Below, one piece after another: positions 1 through 11,093 of a stretch of 64,000 nucleotides of DNA. The stretch is from assembly GCA_021292165.1 (NCBI GenBank), contig CM037876.1, positions 42,270,575-42,334,574 of the forward strand, given 5' to 3'. Position numbers and translations under genes: made by a program. The number at the start of each line of letters is the position of its first letter. The stretch's first letter is position 1. The notes beneath the pieces were generated by a model. The model was not told where the DNA came from. It ran no database searches and was given only the letters and a program-made list of their open reading frames with translations. Source of the DNA: Shinisaurus crocodilurus. Its lineage: Eukaryota; Chordata; Lepidosauria; Squamata; Shinisauridae.

Positions 1-253
1 AGAAATGTGAGTACGACCTCTTTTTAGCATAAGAGAGGCAGAGAGCATGACTGGCCGACAACCATTTGTGACCTGTCAAGCTGAATAAAGCCGACCAATC
101 ATGCACTGTGAGTTGCACGTTGTCCAGGTGTTTGACAGCCCCCTCCCTTATCATCTTTCCAAAATAGGCAGCAAAAACAGGAGCCTCTGGTGGGCCTCCA
201 TAATTGGTGGTGATCTGCATTCAACTTTGTGGATTATAAAGAGAGCCAGTATG

Positions 254-496
254 GAGAGCCAGTGTGGCGTAGTGGTGAGAATGTTGGACTGGGACTCAGG
301 AGACCAGGGTTCTAGTCCCCGCCTGGCCATGAAGCTCACTGGGTGACTTTGGGCCAGTCACTGACTCTCAGCCTAACCTACCTCACAGGGTTGTTGTGAG
401 GATAAAATGGAGAGGAGGAAGAGGATTATGTAAGCCACCTTGGGTTCCTTGCAGGAAAAAAGGCGGGGTATAAATATAATAAATAAATAAATAATA
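254..496 (+). mobile_element. MIR-like tRNA-derived CORE-SINE, copy 1
   Basis: The head carries a Pol III A-box-like TGGCGTAGTGG and a B-box-like GGTTCTAGTCCC. The middle matches the CORE/MIR region (CCTACCTCACAGGGTTGTTG followed by TGAGGATAAAATGG). The 3' end is a short unique segment followed by (AAATA)n. The full-length layout repeats at 3613, 16089, 40087 and, on the minus strand, 44184. It is known that MIR-type SINEs use L2 LINE machinery, and L2 LINEs are present in this window. A partial duplication of the head (GAGAGCCAGT) precedes it at about 241. Confidence 0.85.
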
Positions 497-608
497 TAAG
501 AAATGCAGACCTGACCTAAGGATATCACTTACTTACTTTGAAAGGATTACCTATAGTTTTAGGCCATTTACTTGTCAGAGCAAGGAGACCAGTCTGTGTC
601 AATTATTC

Positions 609-700
609 TGGTGCTCCGTCAGGTGACATCACAGCTCCTGCTCTGAAAAATGTCCTGGAGCTGCCCCCACCACATTCCACCTCCACTAAACCAACGAGCT
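609..700 (-). repeat. Unclassified dispersed repeat, copy A (inverted)
   Basis: About 90 bp here is the reverse complement of a segment near 4840-4930, including the core TGTGGTGGGGGCAGCTCCAG. Both copies would translate to the same short peptide on their own strand, but neither sits in a gene. I infer a dispersed repeat of unknown family, and cannot tell whether it is a SINE or a MITE fragment. Confidence 0.55.
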
Positions 701-1641
701 TGGTGTCTTGGAAGTTTTTGGAATGGTGTCTGGGAAGTTTTCCCCAAAGTGTGCTAACTGCACAAGAAGAGGTCATTTTGGTTCCAATCACACTGGAGAG
801 GGAACGAGAAAAGCCTCCCTTCCCCGCATGCTATGTTCCTGGAAAGGATCCCTCACCCTGTCCCTCATGCCTGCAATTTATTAAGAAAAAACAAGCACAT
901 AGCTGTATGCTATGTATCAAGCAACTGTCTAGTTTGGCCCTTTGATCTCAGCAGTGGGTCCCAGAAGCCTTGTTGATAGGGCACACTTTTGCTTGTGTGT
1001 GCATGTGCGAGTCTCAGGGAGGATCAGCATCCTGGCTATGATTTGAAGCAGTTGATGAACATGTCATTTGGGGGCGGGGGAGGTATCACGTTTTCCCTGT
1101 TACAAATATTGTTCTTGGAGTGCTCAGAAATGTAGTATTGCCATAGCAGAAGCAAACTTTGAGGGAAAATATAAGGACTGAACGCCCAAAATGAGAAACA
1201 GATGCACTTTTTTGCATAAATCAATTGTGCAGATGCAAAAAGACCCATAGCTTCTTTTCAGCCATGATTTGGAGGGTTCATTTTTGCTATTTTACTGGGA
1301 TGAGGCACTCTAGTGCTTCCGGCCTTCAAAGTATATATACAGTATATGTGCGTGTGCGTGTGCATATATATATATATATACCATATATATTATATGGCAG
1401 TCAACTTCTTCAGTGTCAAGGATGTGCTTTTAGCTGTGCTTGTAAAATTCAATTCAATTCAAGTTTGACTAAGTTAATAAGCCTTCAAAAAACTGGACTT
1501 GTCCAAACTGAATGGAAATGTGTTAGAACATTGTGCTTTTTAAGAGGTCTGACTCTGGCATTACTGAAGATATTTGGAGAACAAGAGTCTCAAGGGGATA
1601 AGCAGGTCTGTCTGCCATTGTCCCCATTGTGGTTCTGAATA

Positions 1642-2730
1642 TCTACTATATAAATGTGAATGTTTGTACGTATGTCCGTGCGGGGGTTTGCGTGCGTCGC
1701 ATAGGCTCCTACCCGGTTGGACGGATCCTCCCCAAACTTGGCACGCATACTCTCCATCACCCAAGGACAAAGACTGGCAGGTTCAAATCTCCCAAAAAAA
1801 CCTCGCCATGCCTGTACGGCCCAAAATAGATTAGAGCCATTGGCATCACTTGGAATGCTCACAGGGGCCATTCAGGAGCACTTATGCAAATCACTCCAAC
1901 GGCATTTAGAATGCTGATATGCACTGCCTCAGGGGCCCAATCAGGAGTGGATATGCAAATCTCTCCTACGTCCAAACAGAATGTTCATATGAACTGCAGC
2001 CGGGGCCTACACGGGGGGGGGGGGATTTTGAACAAACAGTGCCTATAGGAAAATGACAACCCGTGCAACGCCATTGTGTAGTCCCGGGGGGGGGGTAGCA
2101 GGGATTTCATTGTGTGGTCCTGGGGGGGGGGGGAAGAGCAGGGATTTCATTGTGTAGTACCGGGGAGAAGGAACAGGGAATTCAATTCATTGTTGTGCAG
2201 TCCCGGGGGGGGGGGAAGCAGGGATTTGATTGTGTGGTCCCAGGGGGGGACAGGGAATTCATTGTTGCATAGTCCCGGGGGGGGCTGGGATTTCATTGTG
2301 TAGTCCCGGGGGGGGGGGAAGCTGGGATTTCATTGTGTAGTCACAGAGGGGGGAGCAGGGATTTAATTGTGTAGTCCCGGGACAGCAAGGATTTCATTGT
2401 GCAGTCCCGGGGGAAAGGGATCTGGGATTTCATTGTGCAGTCCCGGGGGGGGGGGAGGAGACAGGGAGTTCATTGTGTGGTCCCGGATGGGGGAAGCAGG
2501 GAGTTCATTGTGAAGTCCCGGGGGTGGGGGGAAGCAGGGATTTCATTGTGTCGTTCCGGGGGTAGCAGGTAGTCCCGGGGGAGCTGGGATTTCATTGTGT
2601 AATCCTGGGGGAGCTAGTAGTCCCGGGGGAGCTGGGATTCCAAACAGCAGACAGCTACCTTAAGGAATTTCAAACGAATAGTGCCTGTAGGAAAATGACG
2701 ACCTGTGCAATGCCGGGTAAAAAAAGCTAG
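1642..2730 (+). mobile_element. Non-autonomous Helitron
   Basis: The 5' end reads A|TCTACTATATAAATGTG, the TC start and TATA-rich leader typical of vertebrate Helitrons. The 3' end reads CTAG|T and is preceded by a short hairpin (ACCTG...CGGGT) about 9 bp upstream. The host junctions are A on the left and T on the right with no target duplication, which is the Helitron A|T insertion rule. The interior has three degenerate units of about 60 bp with TATGCAAAT motifs (1855-2010), then a G-rich minisatellite. It has no Rep/helicase coding sequence, so it would need a partner in trans. A near-copy of the 3' end (about 2025-2075, GTGCCTATAGGAAAATGAC) lies just before the minisatellite. Confidence 0.85.
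2073..2642 (+). repeat. G-rich minisatellite inside the Helitron
   Basis: About 14 imperfect units of roughly 35-45 bp share the core GGGATTTCATTGTGTAGTCC followed by CGGGGGGG of variable length. Units differ mainly in G-run length and small insertions. The array ends just before the Helitron's 3' terminal segment. Runs of 7-13 G could form quadruplexes, which is an inference. Confidence 0.9.
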
Positions 2731-3612
2731 TTAGATATAAAACAAGAACTACTACCACTGCCCTTTAGGATACTGGAGAATGTGATAAAGCAGCCCAACT
2801 GATTTCAGCATGGAATGACAGGAGGTGAGAGCTAACAGAGAAGCGAAGAGACTATTGACTCTGGTAGCAAAGGGTAGAAGGAAGTAGGCCATAATATAAA
2901 GGGCAGAATCCAACTAGCTTCCCTTTGCCTACGGAGGGTTTCCGTCAGTGGAAAATAGAGGGGTGTGATTTTCATTGATTCCCCCTTTTCCCTGTAGCCC
3001 CTGTTCCTAGCCAATGTGCTCTAGAGGGTTGGGGGACCTTCTGGAGCAGATTGGTGTGTGTGTGCAGGGGGCTGGAGGTCAGAGGGGGGAACTGCTGAAA
3101 ATTGTGCCCCTCCCCATTCTGCTGATGGAAACCTACAATTGGTGGAGAGAAACTAGTTGGGTTCTGTCCAAGGCAAGAATATTGAATCACAAAAATGAAA
3201 AGGCATGTGTGAACAAAAGCAAGGGCAAGATACAGGAATGAACACGTCAGTAATATTATGCTTACAGAGCAACAATAAAGGAAATACATACGTAGGTATT
3301 ATTCTTTTAAAAATGAATAAAATTAGAGACACACTGTGCCCCCTGGCTTACCAATTAATAGGCAAAGAAAGCCAGAAGAAGGGAAAGGATATAACAGGAA
3401 AGGAACTGGAGAAGAATTAACTAATGAGTAGAAGCCAGGCAAAACAGCATGTTGTCAAATGTTGTTTCAAACCAAAAACCAATGGAGATGTTCTGATATC
3501 AGGAGGCAGGGCATTCCAGGGATAAGGAGTGATAAGAGAAAAGGGGTACAGATATGATATTTTGGGTTTGACAAGAAGTAAAGTACCAACAGAAGATAAA
3601 GAATGAGAAGGG

Positions 3613-3864
3613 GTGGAGAGCCTGTGTGGCGTAGTGGTGAGAGTGTTGGACTGGGACTCAGGAGATCTGGGTTCTAGTCCCTGCTCAGCCATGAAACTCA
3701 CTGGGTGACTTTGGGCCAGTCACTGACTCTCAACCTAACCTACCTCGCAGGGTTGTTGTGAGGATAAAATGGAGAAGAGGATGATGATAATGTAAGCCGC
3801 TTTGGGTTCCTTGCAGGAAAAAAGGCGGGGAATAAATATAATAAAATAAATAAATAAATAAATA
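3613..3864 (+). mobile_element. MIR-like CORE-SINE, copy 2
   Basis: Same architecture as the copy at 254: tRNA-like head with A and B boxes, CORE segment with GGGTTGTTGTGAGGATAAAA, then the TGTAAGCCGC...GGCGGGG segment and an (AAATA)n tail. It is close in sequence to the other copies, suggesting a fairly recent burst. Confidence 0.85.
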
Positions 3865-4430
3865 TGAGGGCAGAAAGCTGAGGAGCTTGAGTATGAAAGA
3901 CAAAGAGCCCTCTTGCTTTTACATCAGGGGAAAGTGATGGAAGCTTGCTCCCATATTCAGCCATACTTTCTGCTTCCCCAGTCAAGAGTCTACTCACTTA
4001 GGTCCAATATCTTTCATCTTGTTTGACAACATTGCCTGTCCCACCAATATGCTTCCAATTACATGGGCAGTGCTGCAGGAATTTGGAATATTCCACCACT
4101 TTTTCTCAACCTATACACCTCCTTACAAGGTTTCCTCTTGAGATACTATGGGTTGGCTCCAGAATGAAAGGGCTCCCCACACTGTTCTGAAGGGTCCCCC
4201 AACCTTTTAGAGCAGCTTTTCAGTCTGCAAAGCAGACACAGGAATCAGTGAAAATTGCCTGCCCCCAGTGGGAATGTCCCATGAATGGGATTCTGCTCAT
4301 GGGAACTCTGGATCCAACCTTATGGATAGAAAATATATTAAGAAATCTTCTGCAAGCTAAGCTGTAGAAGATAAAATTCCAGGACAGAATGGAGAGGGAG
4401 AAATTAAGGGGGAAATAATACTTATACTCT

Positions 4431-4746
4431 CTATAATACCTTGGATTGCAAGTAACTTGGTTTGAGAGCGTTTTGCCAGACAAGCAAATTTTTAAATATT
4501 TATTAAAAAAAAATTTACTTCATATACAAGCGATGTCTTGCATATTCAAGGATTAATTATTTAATCCTTGAATATGGGGATTTCGTTTTGAAATTAGAGT
4601 GTTTTGGATTACAAGTACTGTAGTACGGCTTAAATTAAAAATCTCTGTACAAATTTTTTTTGGGGGATTTCGTTTTGATATAAGAGTGTTTTGGATTACA
4701 AGCACGTTTCCGGAACGAATTATGCTCTCAATCCAAGGCATGACTG
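4431..4746 (+). mobile_element. Tigger/pogo-like MITE, copy 1 (expanded)
   Basis: The ends are TAATACCTTGGATTG and CAATCCAAGGCATGACTG|TA, imperfect terminal inverted repeats next to a TA. The 249-bp versions at 42302 and 49205 match along their length. This copy is 316 bp because it has an extra internal segment holding a partial repeat of GATTTCGTTTTGA and a perfect hairpin at 4541-4576. CAG...CTG ends with TA duplication are typical of Tc1/mariner (Tigger/pogo) elements. There is no transposase. Confidence 0.8.
4541..4576. repeat. Perfect 15-bp hairpin inside the MITE
   Basis: Arms CATATTCAAGGATTA and TAATCCTTGAATATG are exact complements around a 6-nt loop. The other two copies of this MITE lack it, so it arose in this copy. 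Confidence 0.9.
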
Positions 4747-4839
4747 TATATCTATATCTATATATATAAAGAAGAACAAGAGCAGACAAATACTTAGGGG
4801 CCTACAATCTTCTAGATCTGGAAAGGACACTCAAGAAGC

Positions 4840-4930
4840 TCAGTGGTGTAGTGGAGTGGAATGTGGTGGGGGCAGCTCCAGGACTTTTTTCAGAGCAGGA
4901 GCAGTGATGTCCCCTGCAGGAGTACCAGAG
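4840..4930 (+). repeat. Unclassified dispersed repeat, copy B
   Basis: Direct-strand partner of the inverted copy at 609-700, sharing a TGTGGTGGGGGCAGCTCCAG core and a CAGAGCAGGAGC segment. The family was not recognised. Confidence 0.55.
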
Positions 4931-7653
4931 TCATTGGCGGACTCTCCTTGAATAATTAAGCAGAGGCTGGATATTTCTTTCCTTTGATGGAGTTCCTATT
5001 CACACTAACAGTAGATAGTAACACTTCTTTGCAAGATTGTTTGCATTTCTAATTAAAAGCAAAAGGTTACATTTCAGCTGGCTGAAGATCTTTTGTTAAA
5101 GCTCAATGTGTTTTACAAATTGAACAGAGGCAGCCCGATGTAAGCACCACTGAGTTCAATAGTGCTTACTCCCAGGTAACTATGCACAGAATAGTAGTCA
5201 TGCTGATCCTAATAAACTGGGTATTATGCTATGCACTGCTGCCTTCCATGTGTAAGTGGGCGTGCACTGTCATGATAAGCTCCTGCACTTCAAAATTTAC
5301 CATGACACCACTGAAAAATCAAGATTCAATCTTTCACTGTTAGTTGAAACACACTGATGTGGTGTAGTTTACAGTTTTATTGCCAGATACATGGGAAGTG
5401 ATCATCGCTCATGAATGGCAAAGTACCAAGTTATTCAGGTCAGTTCAAACAAATGCCAGTAAAAACATCACTGCATTCCACAGAGACAAAGGCTTTGCTT
5501 TGCTGCCTTTTTTTAGGTGGAAGCTATTTTAGAAAACTAGTTTAATGCTCTGTTCATAACTTCTATATTTTCTCCTCTTATTCTTCACCATTTTGACTCT
5601 AAAGCCCATATCGCAACAACCTGCTCTAGACTAGGGATCCTAAATCTTGAACATATGGAGACTCTCTCAGTTATGGGTGGACAAACTGTTTGAGCTTCCC
5701 CAATGGGGACTGTTGTTTTTCAACTCTCTGTCTTTCAGTCCCCCACCCCTTACCCAAAGGCAGCCTGTACTTAAACCTTTTCATTTCAATGTCATGGCCA
5801 AAATAAGGTTTTATTTTAGAGCGCTCTAATTCTATGTTAAAGAAACAGTGATTAAGGCTTGGGATGCAGTCTTGGAACTAATGACCCAGTAGAAAGGGTG
5901 AATAACTCCAGCCTGTCATTAACCTTCATGAACTGGCTTGTACTAAGGTTATTATTATGATTGCAAATTGAAGTGGTGTTGGGGGAATTCTTTATGGACA
6001 CGGTGTAGGAAGGATAAAGCAAATGAAATCAATAGTCAGGTGTCCAACAGAGGTAGTTAGAGGACCATATGCAAAGGAGGATAGAGTTCCTTTAATAGTT
6101 TTGTAGAAGGGGGGGGGGATTTCAGACAGAGCAGGCAGGGAGTGGGAAGCTGCCAGTGGATTTCCCCACCAGGCACATGTCTCTCGGGTTCCATTTTGAA
6201 CCGCAGACTCCATCTTGGAGGACATCTCCTGCCTGGTTCCAAGATGACAACAATGACACACATCATTAAAACCCTAATATGTTTTAATGGTTCAGAAACA
6301 CCTTTTACTCTATGCGGGACCTTACTTGGACGAAACCATCCAAGTCCTCTCAACTCCTGGAGCTATTAGGCAACTCTCTGTCTGAATTCAAAGCCTTCTT
6401 AAGGTGCCCCGTAAACATCATAAATGTGATGTAGGAAATGCAGAAATTCAACTCCCAACCTATTTTTCTTTTGCTAAAAGCAACCCTGGGAGAGCAATTT
6501 GGATCAAGGCAAATTTGGTTCACTGAGGTAGGACGGGCTGTGCCGATATGTTTTCTCCTCCAAAGCTTCGGGGGGGGGGGGGTTGATTTGAATAAGGTCC
6601 ATGGTGTGGGAGGGGGAAGTTAGAACCCCCGTTCCTCAGCACACTGCCCCCAAACCAAATTAGGGGCAGGCAAATCTGTCCATTTCACTTTCTTCCACAT
6701 TCAATTTTTTTAAAAATCTCAAGTTATTTCCATCCTGAACCAAATTAAATTCTCAGCCATCCCTAAAATTTCCAAATCAGGCCACCTGTGGATGTTTTAT
6801 TAGCAAAAGAAAATGACATTGAGAGATGGATTAAAACATGCAATAATATGTAATTATCATCATTTCTCACATTTAGTCTGGCCCTTAGCTGCTGGAAAAC
6901 CAGTTTCTTTCTGTGCCACAAGGGCGAGACACACCTCTGATCAGGATACCTTGACTTGCTCAGAACACAGATACTAAGTTGAAATCATTTTGTGCCTTCC
7001 CCACCTTATCTACTTAAGGTCTCCACCCCATTAGCCCTTTCTCTATTTCCCTGGGGTCTATTCCTATAGGGTGTGCTTTATGAGGTTGCTGGGTTTTAAG
7101 CAGTCAGATGTCTCAACTTTTTCATGGACACCTTCAAAATCAGGGAACTGTAGCAGACTTGTGGTTCCTCTATGAAGTAGAGGTTTCTGAAATAAACACC
7201 ATTCATTATGTTTTTGAGGACAGTGAGTACAGAGAGTTTTAAAATAAGGGCATCTGACAACCTTTGCTTCAGGAAAAAGGATATTCTCGTTTAGATAACT
7301 CGTTTGCCCGGAGCACAAGGGACCTATCATTCGCAGCTTGCCAGATACTTTCTATTCTAGCTTTAGAAAGCCAGTTAATCTCTGCGGCATCTTCATTCCA
7401 CATGTCTAAAGCAAGAATAATACTTCACCAGTTCATCAGGGTGCCATGTGAGGCTTTGAGTGTGCAGTGTTTAGATACCAGAGTGGGAAGGCAAAATGCG
7501 CTCAGAAAACAATTAAGTTTAAACAGAACAGCTTCTATATCTGCTTTCCAGTTAGGAAAAGCAATGTCACCAGGAGGACACTGTTTTCAGCAGTCTTTCG
7601 GCGTCTCCGTCATGCACCTGATAGCTGTGCTATTTCTTCCCATTCAAATGCAG

Positions 7654-7783
7654 CGAAATGAGGTCATACAGTGTGTTCAACTGGATGTTAGTGGCACGGA
7701 AGGTGGCCAGCAGCATGCACCAATCACACCACCTAATACACCCGATCCGCGGAGTCCACCGAACCCTGAAACCATTGCCCCAG
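7654..7783 (+). CDS. MYOZ2: MYOZ2 (myozenin-2/calsarcin-1), internal coding exon
   Basis: The exon encodes about 43 residues, ending in the proline-rich block TPPNTPDPRSPPNPETIAP that is characteristic of myozenin-2. The donor is CAG|GTAAGC after 7783 and splits a Gly codon after its first base; the next exon at 12315 completes it. The preferred acceptor is the CAG ending at 7653, after a pyrimidine-rich tract. A second AG at 7670-7671 is in the same frame and would drop six residues. The C-terminal half matches the family closely. The first roughly 18 residues are diverged from the mammalian protein, so the 5' boundary is the least certain point. Myozenin-2 is a Z-disc scaffold of slow and cardiac muscle that binds calcineurin, alpha-actinin, filamin C and telethonin. 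Confidence 0.85.
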
Positions 7784-8293
7784 GTAAGCCACTGTGCAGC
7801 TTCTAAACCAAACCAAGTTCTCTTTTAAAAAAAATAAGAATTGGCAAAGTCATTCAGGCAATGTAAGAACCAGTCTTATACATTCCTCCACAGAACAGTC
7901 CAAATGTCTAGTTTCATACAAAAATGGAAGACGCATAGATGAGTCACAGTACCTATGACATCTGTGAGATGGCCACTGTCAAAAAAAAGCAGCAGCAGAA
8001 CTTTTACAAGATATCCAGTTTCCAAACACATAAAACTCTCAGATTTTTGTCTATAGTGCAGCTAGTCACTCTAGCCTTGATGGAGTGTCAGAAGCACAGT
8101 ATCCAGTATCCCCAAGTAATAGATGGGTAGATTGGTCTTGCTAAGGGAGAAGATTTTTATAGGCATGGTTTTGTGAATGCTGCAGCTATGGCATTCCACA
8201 GCGGCAAATGTAAAATATAATCCATTTAAACGAGCATTGGACAAGAGCTCCAGCAGTGTTAGCATACCAGTAGTAGCGTACAGCCACTGGAAG

Positions 8294-8480
8294 GGGCCAG
8301 AGCTCAGGGTTGGAGCACCTACGCTGTGTGCAGGTTCAGTCCCTGCTATCTTCAGTTAGAAGGATCAGATAGCAGGTGATGGAAAGAACCCTCAACAGAG
8401 ACCATGGAAAGCAGTCAGAGTAGACAATACCAGGATGGACTGGTGAATGGTCAGACTCAGTATATGGCGACTTCATATGT
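8294..8480 (+). mobile_element. tRNA-derived SINE (squamate type), degenerate
   Basis: The head GGTTGGAGCACCTACGCTG and the B-box-like AGGTTCAGTCCC are tRNA-like. The body continues through GATCAGATAGCAGGTGATGG and ends with GAATGGTCAGACTCAGTATA. A 3'-end fragment of the same family appears at 33589. The family assignment comes from remembered squamate repeats and is not verified. Confidence 0.55.
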
Positions 8481-8769
8481 TTGTTCATTGAGGATGTAAA
8501 AACAAAAAGTAAAGAAGATGTTACAAAATTATGCAAGCTTTCAGAGCTGAGGAAGAGGAGACAAGTTTTGCGGCCATTACTAATATTATCACACGCAATA
8601 GCCAATGGGAACCTATGGCTGAGTATATTTCATGATTCTGAGACTATACAACACAAGCACAGAAATTAGTATTGCAGAATCCCAGCATCCTGAGAATATC
8701 AGCTTTCATTTAAAAACAACAACAACAACAACCCCCAAACAAACCAAAATCAAACAAGCCCACAAATGG

Positions 8770-8832
8770 ATGTGTGTGTGTGTGTGTGTGTGTGTAGATA
8801 GATGATAGATAGATAGATAGATAGATATAGAT
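8770..8832. repeat. (TG)n then (TAGA)n microsatellite
   Basis: About 13 TG dinucleotides run directly into about eight TAGA/GATA units. Simple-sequence DNA in the MYOZ2 intron. Confidence 0.95.
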
Positions 8833-9115
8833 AAAAATACAGATATAGACAACATATATGCAACAATATTACTTACCATTTATAGTCTGTTTTTGACCTT
8901 CAAAGGAACCTTTGTGTTCCGCCTAAGGATGGAGATAATTTCAATAACAGCTGGACTTTATATTTTCAAAAATGGGGCATCAACCATTGCTCCCCCCACT
9001 TTTTTGAGTTTTAGAATTCAAAAGCTTGCACAGTGTTTTGTGACCTTTGAGTTGGCCTAATAAAAGTATTATACTAATATGGACTTTGGACATTTTCTTT
9101 TGGAAGTTTACCATT

Positions 9116-9249
9116 CAGAGGTTGGCAATGTGGCCCTCCAAATGTTTAGGCCTACAATTCCCCTCACCCCTCACCATTGACTATGCTGGCTAGGGCGGAT
9201 GGGAGTTGTAGGCCAAAACGTCTGGAGGGCCACAGGTTGCCCACTCCTG
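9116..9249. mobile_element. Palindromic hAT-like MITE, copy 1
   Basis: The left end has GTGGCCCTCCAAATGTTTAG and the right end has the inverted counterpart CTGGAGGGCCACAGGTTGCC. The two arms nearly cover the element. Related copies are at 9270, 13392, 17379, 24601 and 27901. No convincing target duplication was seen for this copy. Confidence 0.7.
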
Positions 9250-9269
9250 ATTTGCACAGCACTTTAGAG

Positions 9270-9405
9270 CAGGGCTGGTCAACTTGTGGCCCTCCAAACG
9301 TTTTGGCCTTCAAGTCCCATCAGCCCCAGCCAGCATAGCTTATGGTGAGGGATGAGGGGAGTTGTAGGCCAAAACTTCTGGAGGGCCACAAGTTGCCCAC
9401 TCCTG
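9270..9405. mobile_element. Palindromic hAT-like MITE, copy 2, with 8-bp flanking repeat
   Basis: Ends CAGGGCTGG and CCACTCCTG are inverted repeats, and the arms carry the GTGGCCCTCC/GGAGGGCCAC motif. The flanks are CTTTAGAG on the left (9262-9269) and GTTTAGAG on the right (9406-9413), an 8-bp duplication with one mismatch. CAGRG termini plus an 8-bp duplication are typical of the hAT superfamily. It lies 20 bp from copy 1. Confidence 0.75.
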
Positions 9406-11058
9406 GTTTAGAGCATTCAAAGTGCTTCACATATAAGATCTCATACATTATGTAATGTCATCTAGCACATTTGGGGCAGACCAAAAATTTGAACCCAGGA
9501 TTCTACAGTAGAGCTTCTTACCACTAACTTATGCCAGCTCTCAAACAAGACAAGTTTCTTGGTCTTGCTGTGCTGCACAGGTCTTTCCCCCCACCTCCTT
9601 GACTCACAATCCACAATAAATTATGCAAAATAAGCAAATTGCTGCTCATTATTTGTTTACTTCACATAATTCATTCATGTCTACACAGCACAGGGAGTCC
9701 TGCCCATGGCATTTGTGCAATCATCTTCCATGCAGCCGTCACTATAACAGAGGTTACATTGCCTGAGGGCAGAATAGTATTTTCCTTGATACAAAATACA
9801 GTGCATGCTATGAAATACAGGAGCTCTGCAAGAGAAATGCAATCTTGAGAGAAAAGGTCTGGATTCATACAGTATATTTATTGGGCTAAAGCTGGGAATT
9901 GTAGGATTTTTTCTGTCTAAACATGCATAGGATCGCAGCTCAATTCAATTAGATTTTCAGTCCAAGTATGCTTGGCTTAGATCTTAAAGCTACAGCATTT
10001 TGACACAACTTTCTTTGACCTGTAGCTTTATCAAACATTCACTTGCTTAGATTTTTAAGGTCAAGTGAGGTCATATAGCCTTATCTCATGCATAACAAGC
10101 TGTATAAATCTATCACTTTCTGCTCTTAGGGTAGATAACAGACAGCACCATTTATACCATATTTGTCCTAATATAAAAGTTTGAAGTTGAGTGAAAAAAA
10201 TGTGTGAAAGGAAACCTTTATACTAGAGTAACTGAGAGGATGATTTGGTTCTCTCGCAGCAAGAACTTTTTCTGCTCTAGTGTAAACCCTTTTGCTGCAA
10301 GGACACTTATTTCCTTCATGCAAAGGCATCGAGCCACAAAGAAGCCTTTTCTTTTCTTGCCCTTTAAAAACAAGAGCTGACTAATTTGTAAGAAATAATT
10401 TATGAAGTGAACATAGCCTTTTTCCTTACTTGTTACTATATAATGGATTCTACACAATATTTTTGAACAGATTTATTTCATTAAGGCTGGGATCCAACAC
10501 ACACTTCCCCGAGTGTAAACTCCACTGAACACAATGGGAATTACTTGAGTAAACATACATAGGACTGTGCTGTAATGATGTGTACATGTTTCAAATCCTG
10601 GTACCAACTACATTAAAATCCTCATACCTGTGGGCAGCTTAACTGTGTCATTCAATGTTAACTTATATTTCCATTAACTATTCAGCATGTGCTTACCTTA
10701 AATAGTTGGTAGCTACATGTCTTTGTCAACATCCAGTGAATCTTAAAATGTACCTCTCACAGATACATGCCCTGAATGGTATGTAGATTAGCCCAATACT
10801 ATTTTAGGGTACGTAATGATGTACAGAGAAACAGGAGTCAGTGCTGTTGTGTTTTTGCTGTTGTGTGCATTGAGACTGACCCCCCCCCCCGCCTTTACTC
10901 CTCAAACAGGACATTCATTTTCTTCTGAATACAACAATGATTTCCTCCCTCTTTGTTCCTTCCTTCTTCCTGCCCCATGCTTCAGACAAAATGCCCATCT
11001 TTTAAAATACCTTTTACAAGTTCCTTGCATGTTTATCTAATTAAGCATTTGTTTGGCA

Positions 11059-11091
<33 letters not shown>

Positions 11092-11093
11092 TT
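11059..11093. repeat. (ATC)n microsatellite
   Basis: About 11 perfect ATC trinucleotides in the MYOZ2 intron. Confidence 0.95.

Larger units (their letters stand above)
1..7653 (+). other. MYOZ2: Probable MYOZ2 intron upstream of the first recognised exon
   Basis: No coding exon was recognised here. I looked for the N-terminal half of myozenin-2 (the family's first roughly 90 residues) and did not see it, so those exons probably lie upstream of the window, or are too short or diverged to spot. The stretch holds two MIR-like SINEs, a Helitron with a minisatellite, a Tigger-like MITE and two inverted copies of an unclassified repeat, listed separately. The remaining parts (about 700-1640, 2731-3612, 4950-7653) show only scattered old repeat fragments and homopolymer runs. 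One copy of the GTAAGTCCCA-type palindromic repeat lies at about 5139-5226. Confidence 0.6.

Noticed and set aside
254..330. tRNA gene
   Set aside because: The A and B boxes belong to a SINE head, no cloverleaf can be drawn, and the same sequence recurs five times.
2073..2642. CRISPR array
   Set aside because: The units are imperfect tandem repeats without unique spacers of even length, in a vertebrate genome, inside a Helitron.
7264..7653. 5' extension of the open frame leading into the MYOZ2 exon
   Set aside because: The open frame simply runs through intron. The conserved block starts after a good acceptor at 7653.
7467..7661. Frame containing FRYQS, resembling the FQYQS of mammalian MYOZ2
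   Set aside because: The match is only about five residues, the frame is not that of the exon at 7654, and no donor joins it in phase. Chance similarity is more likely.
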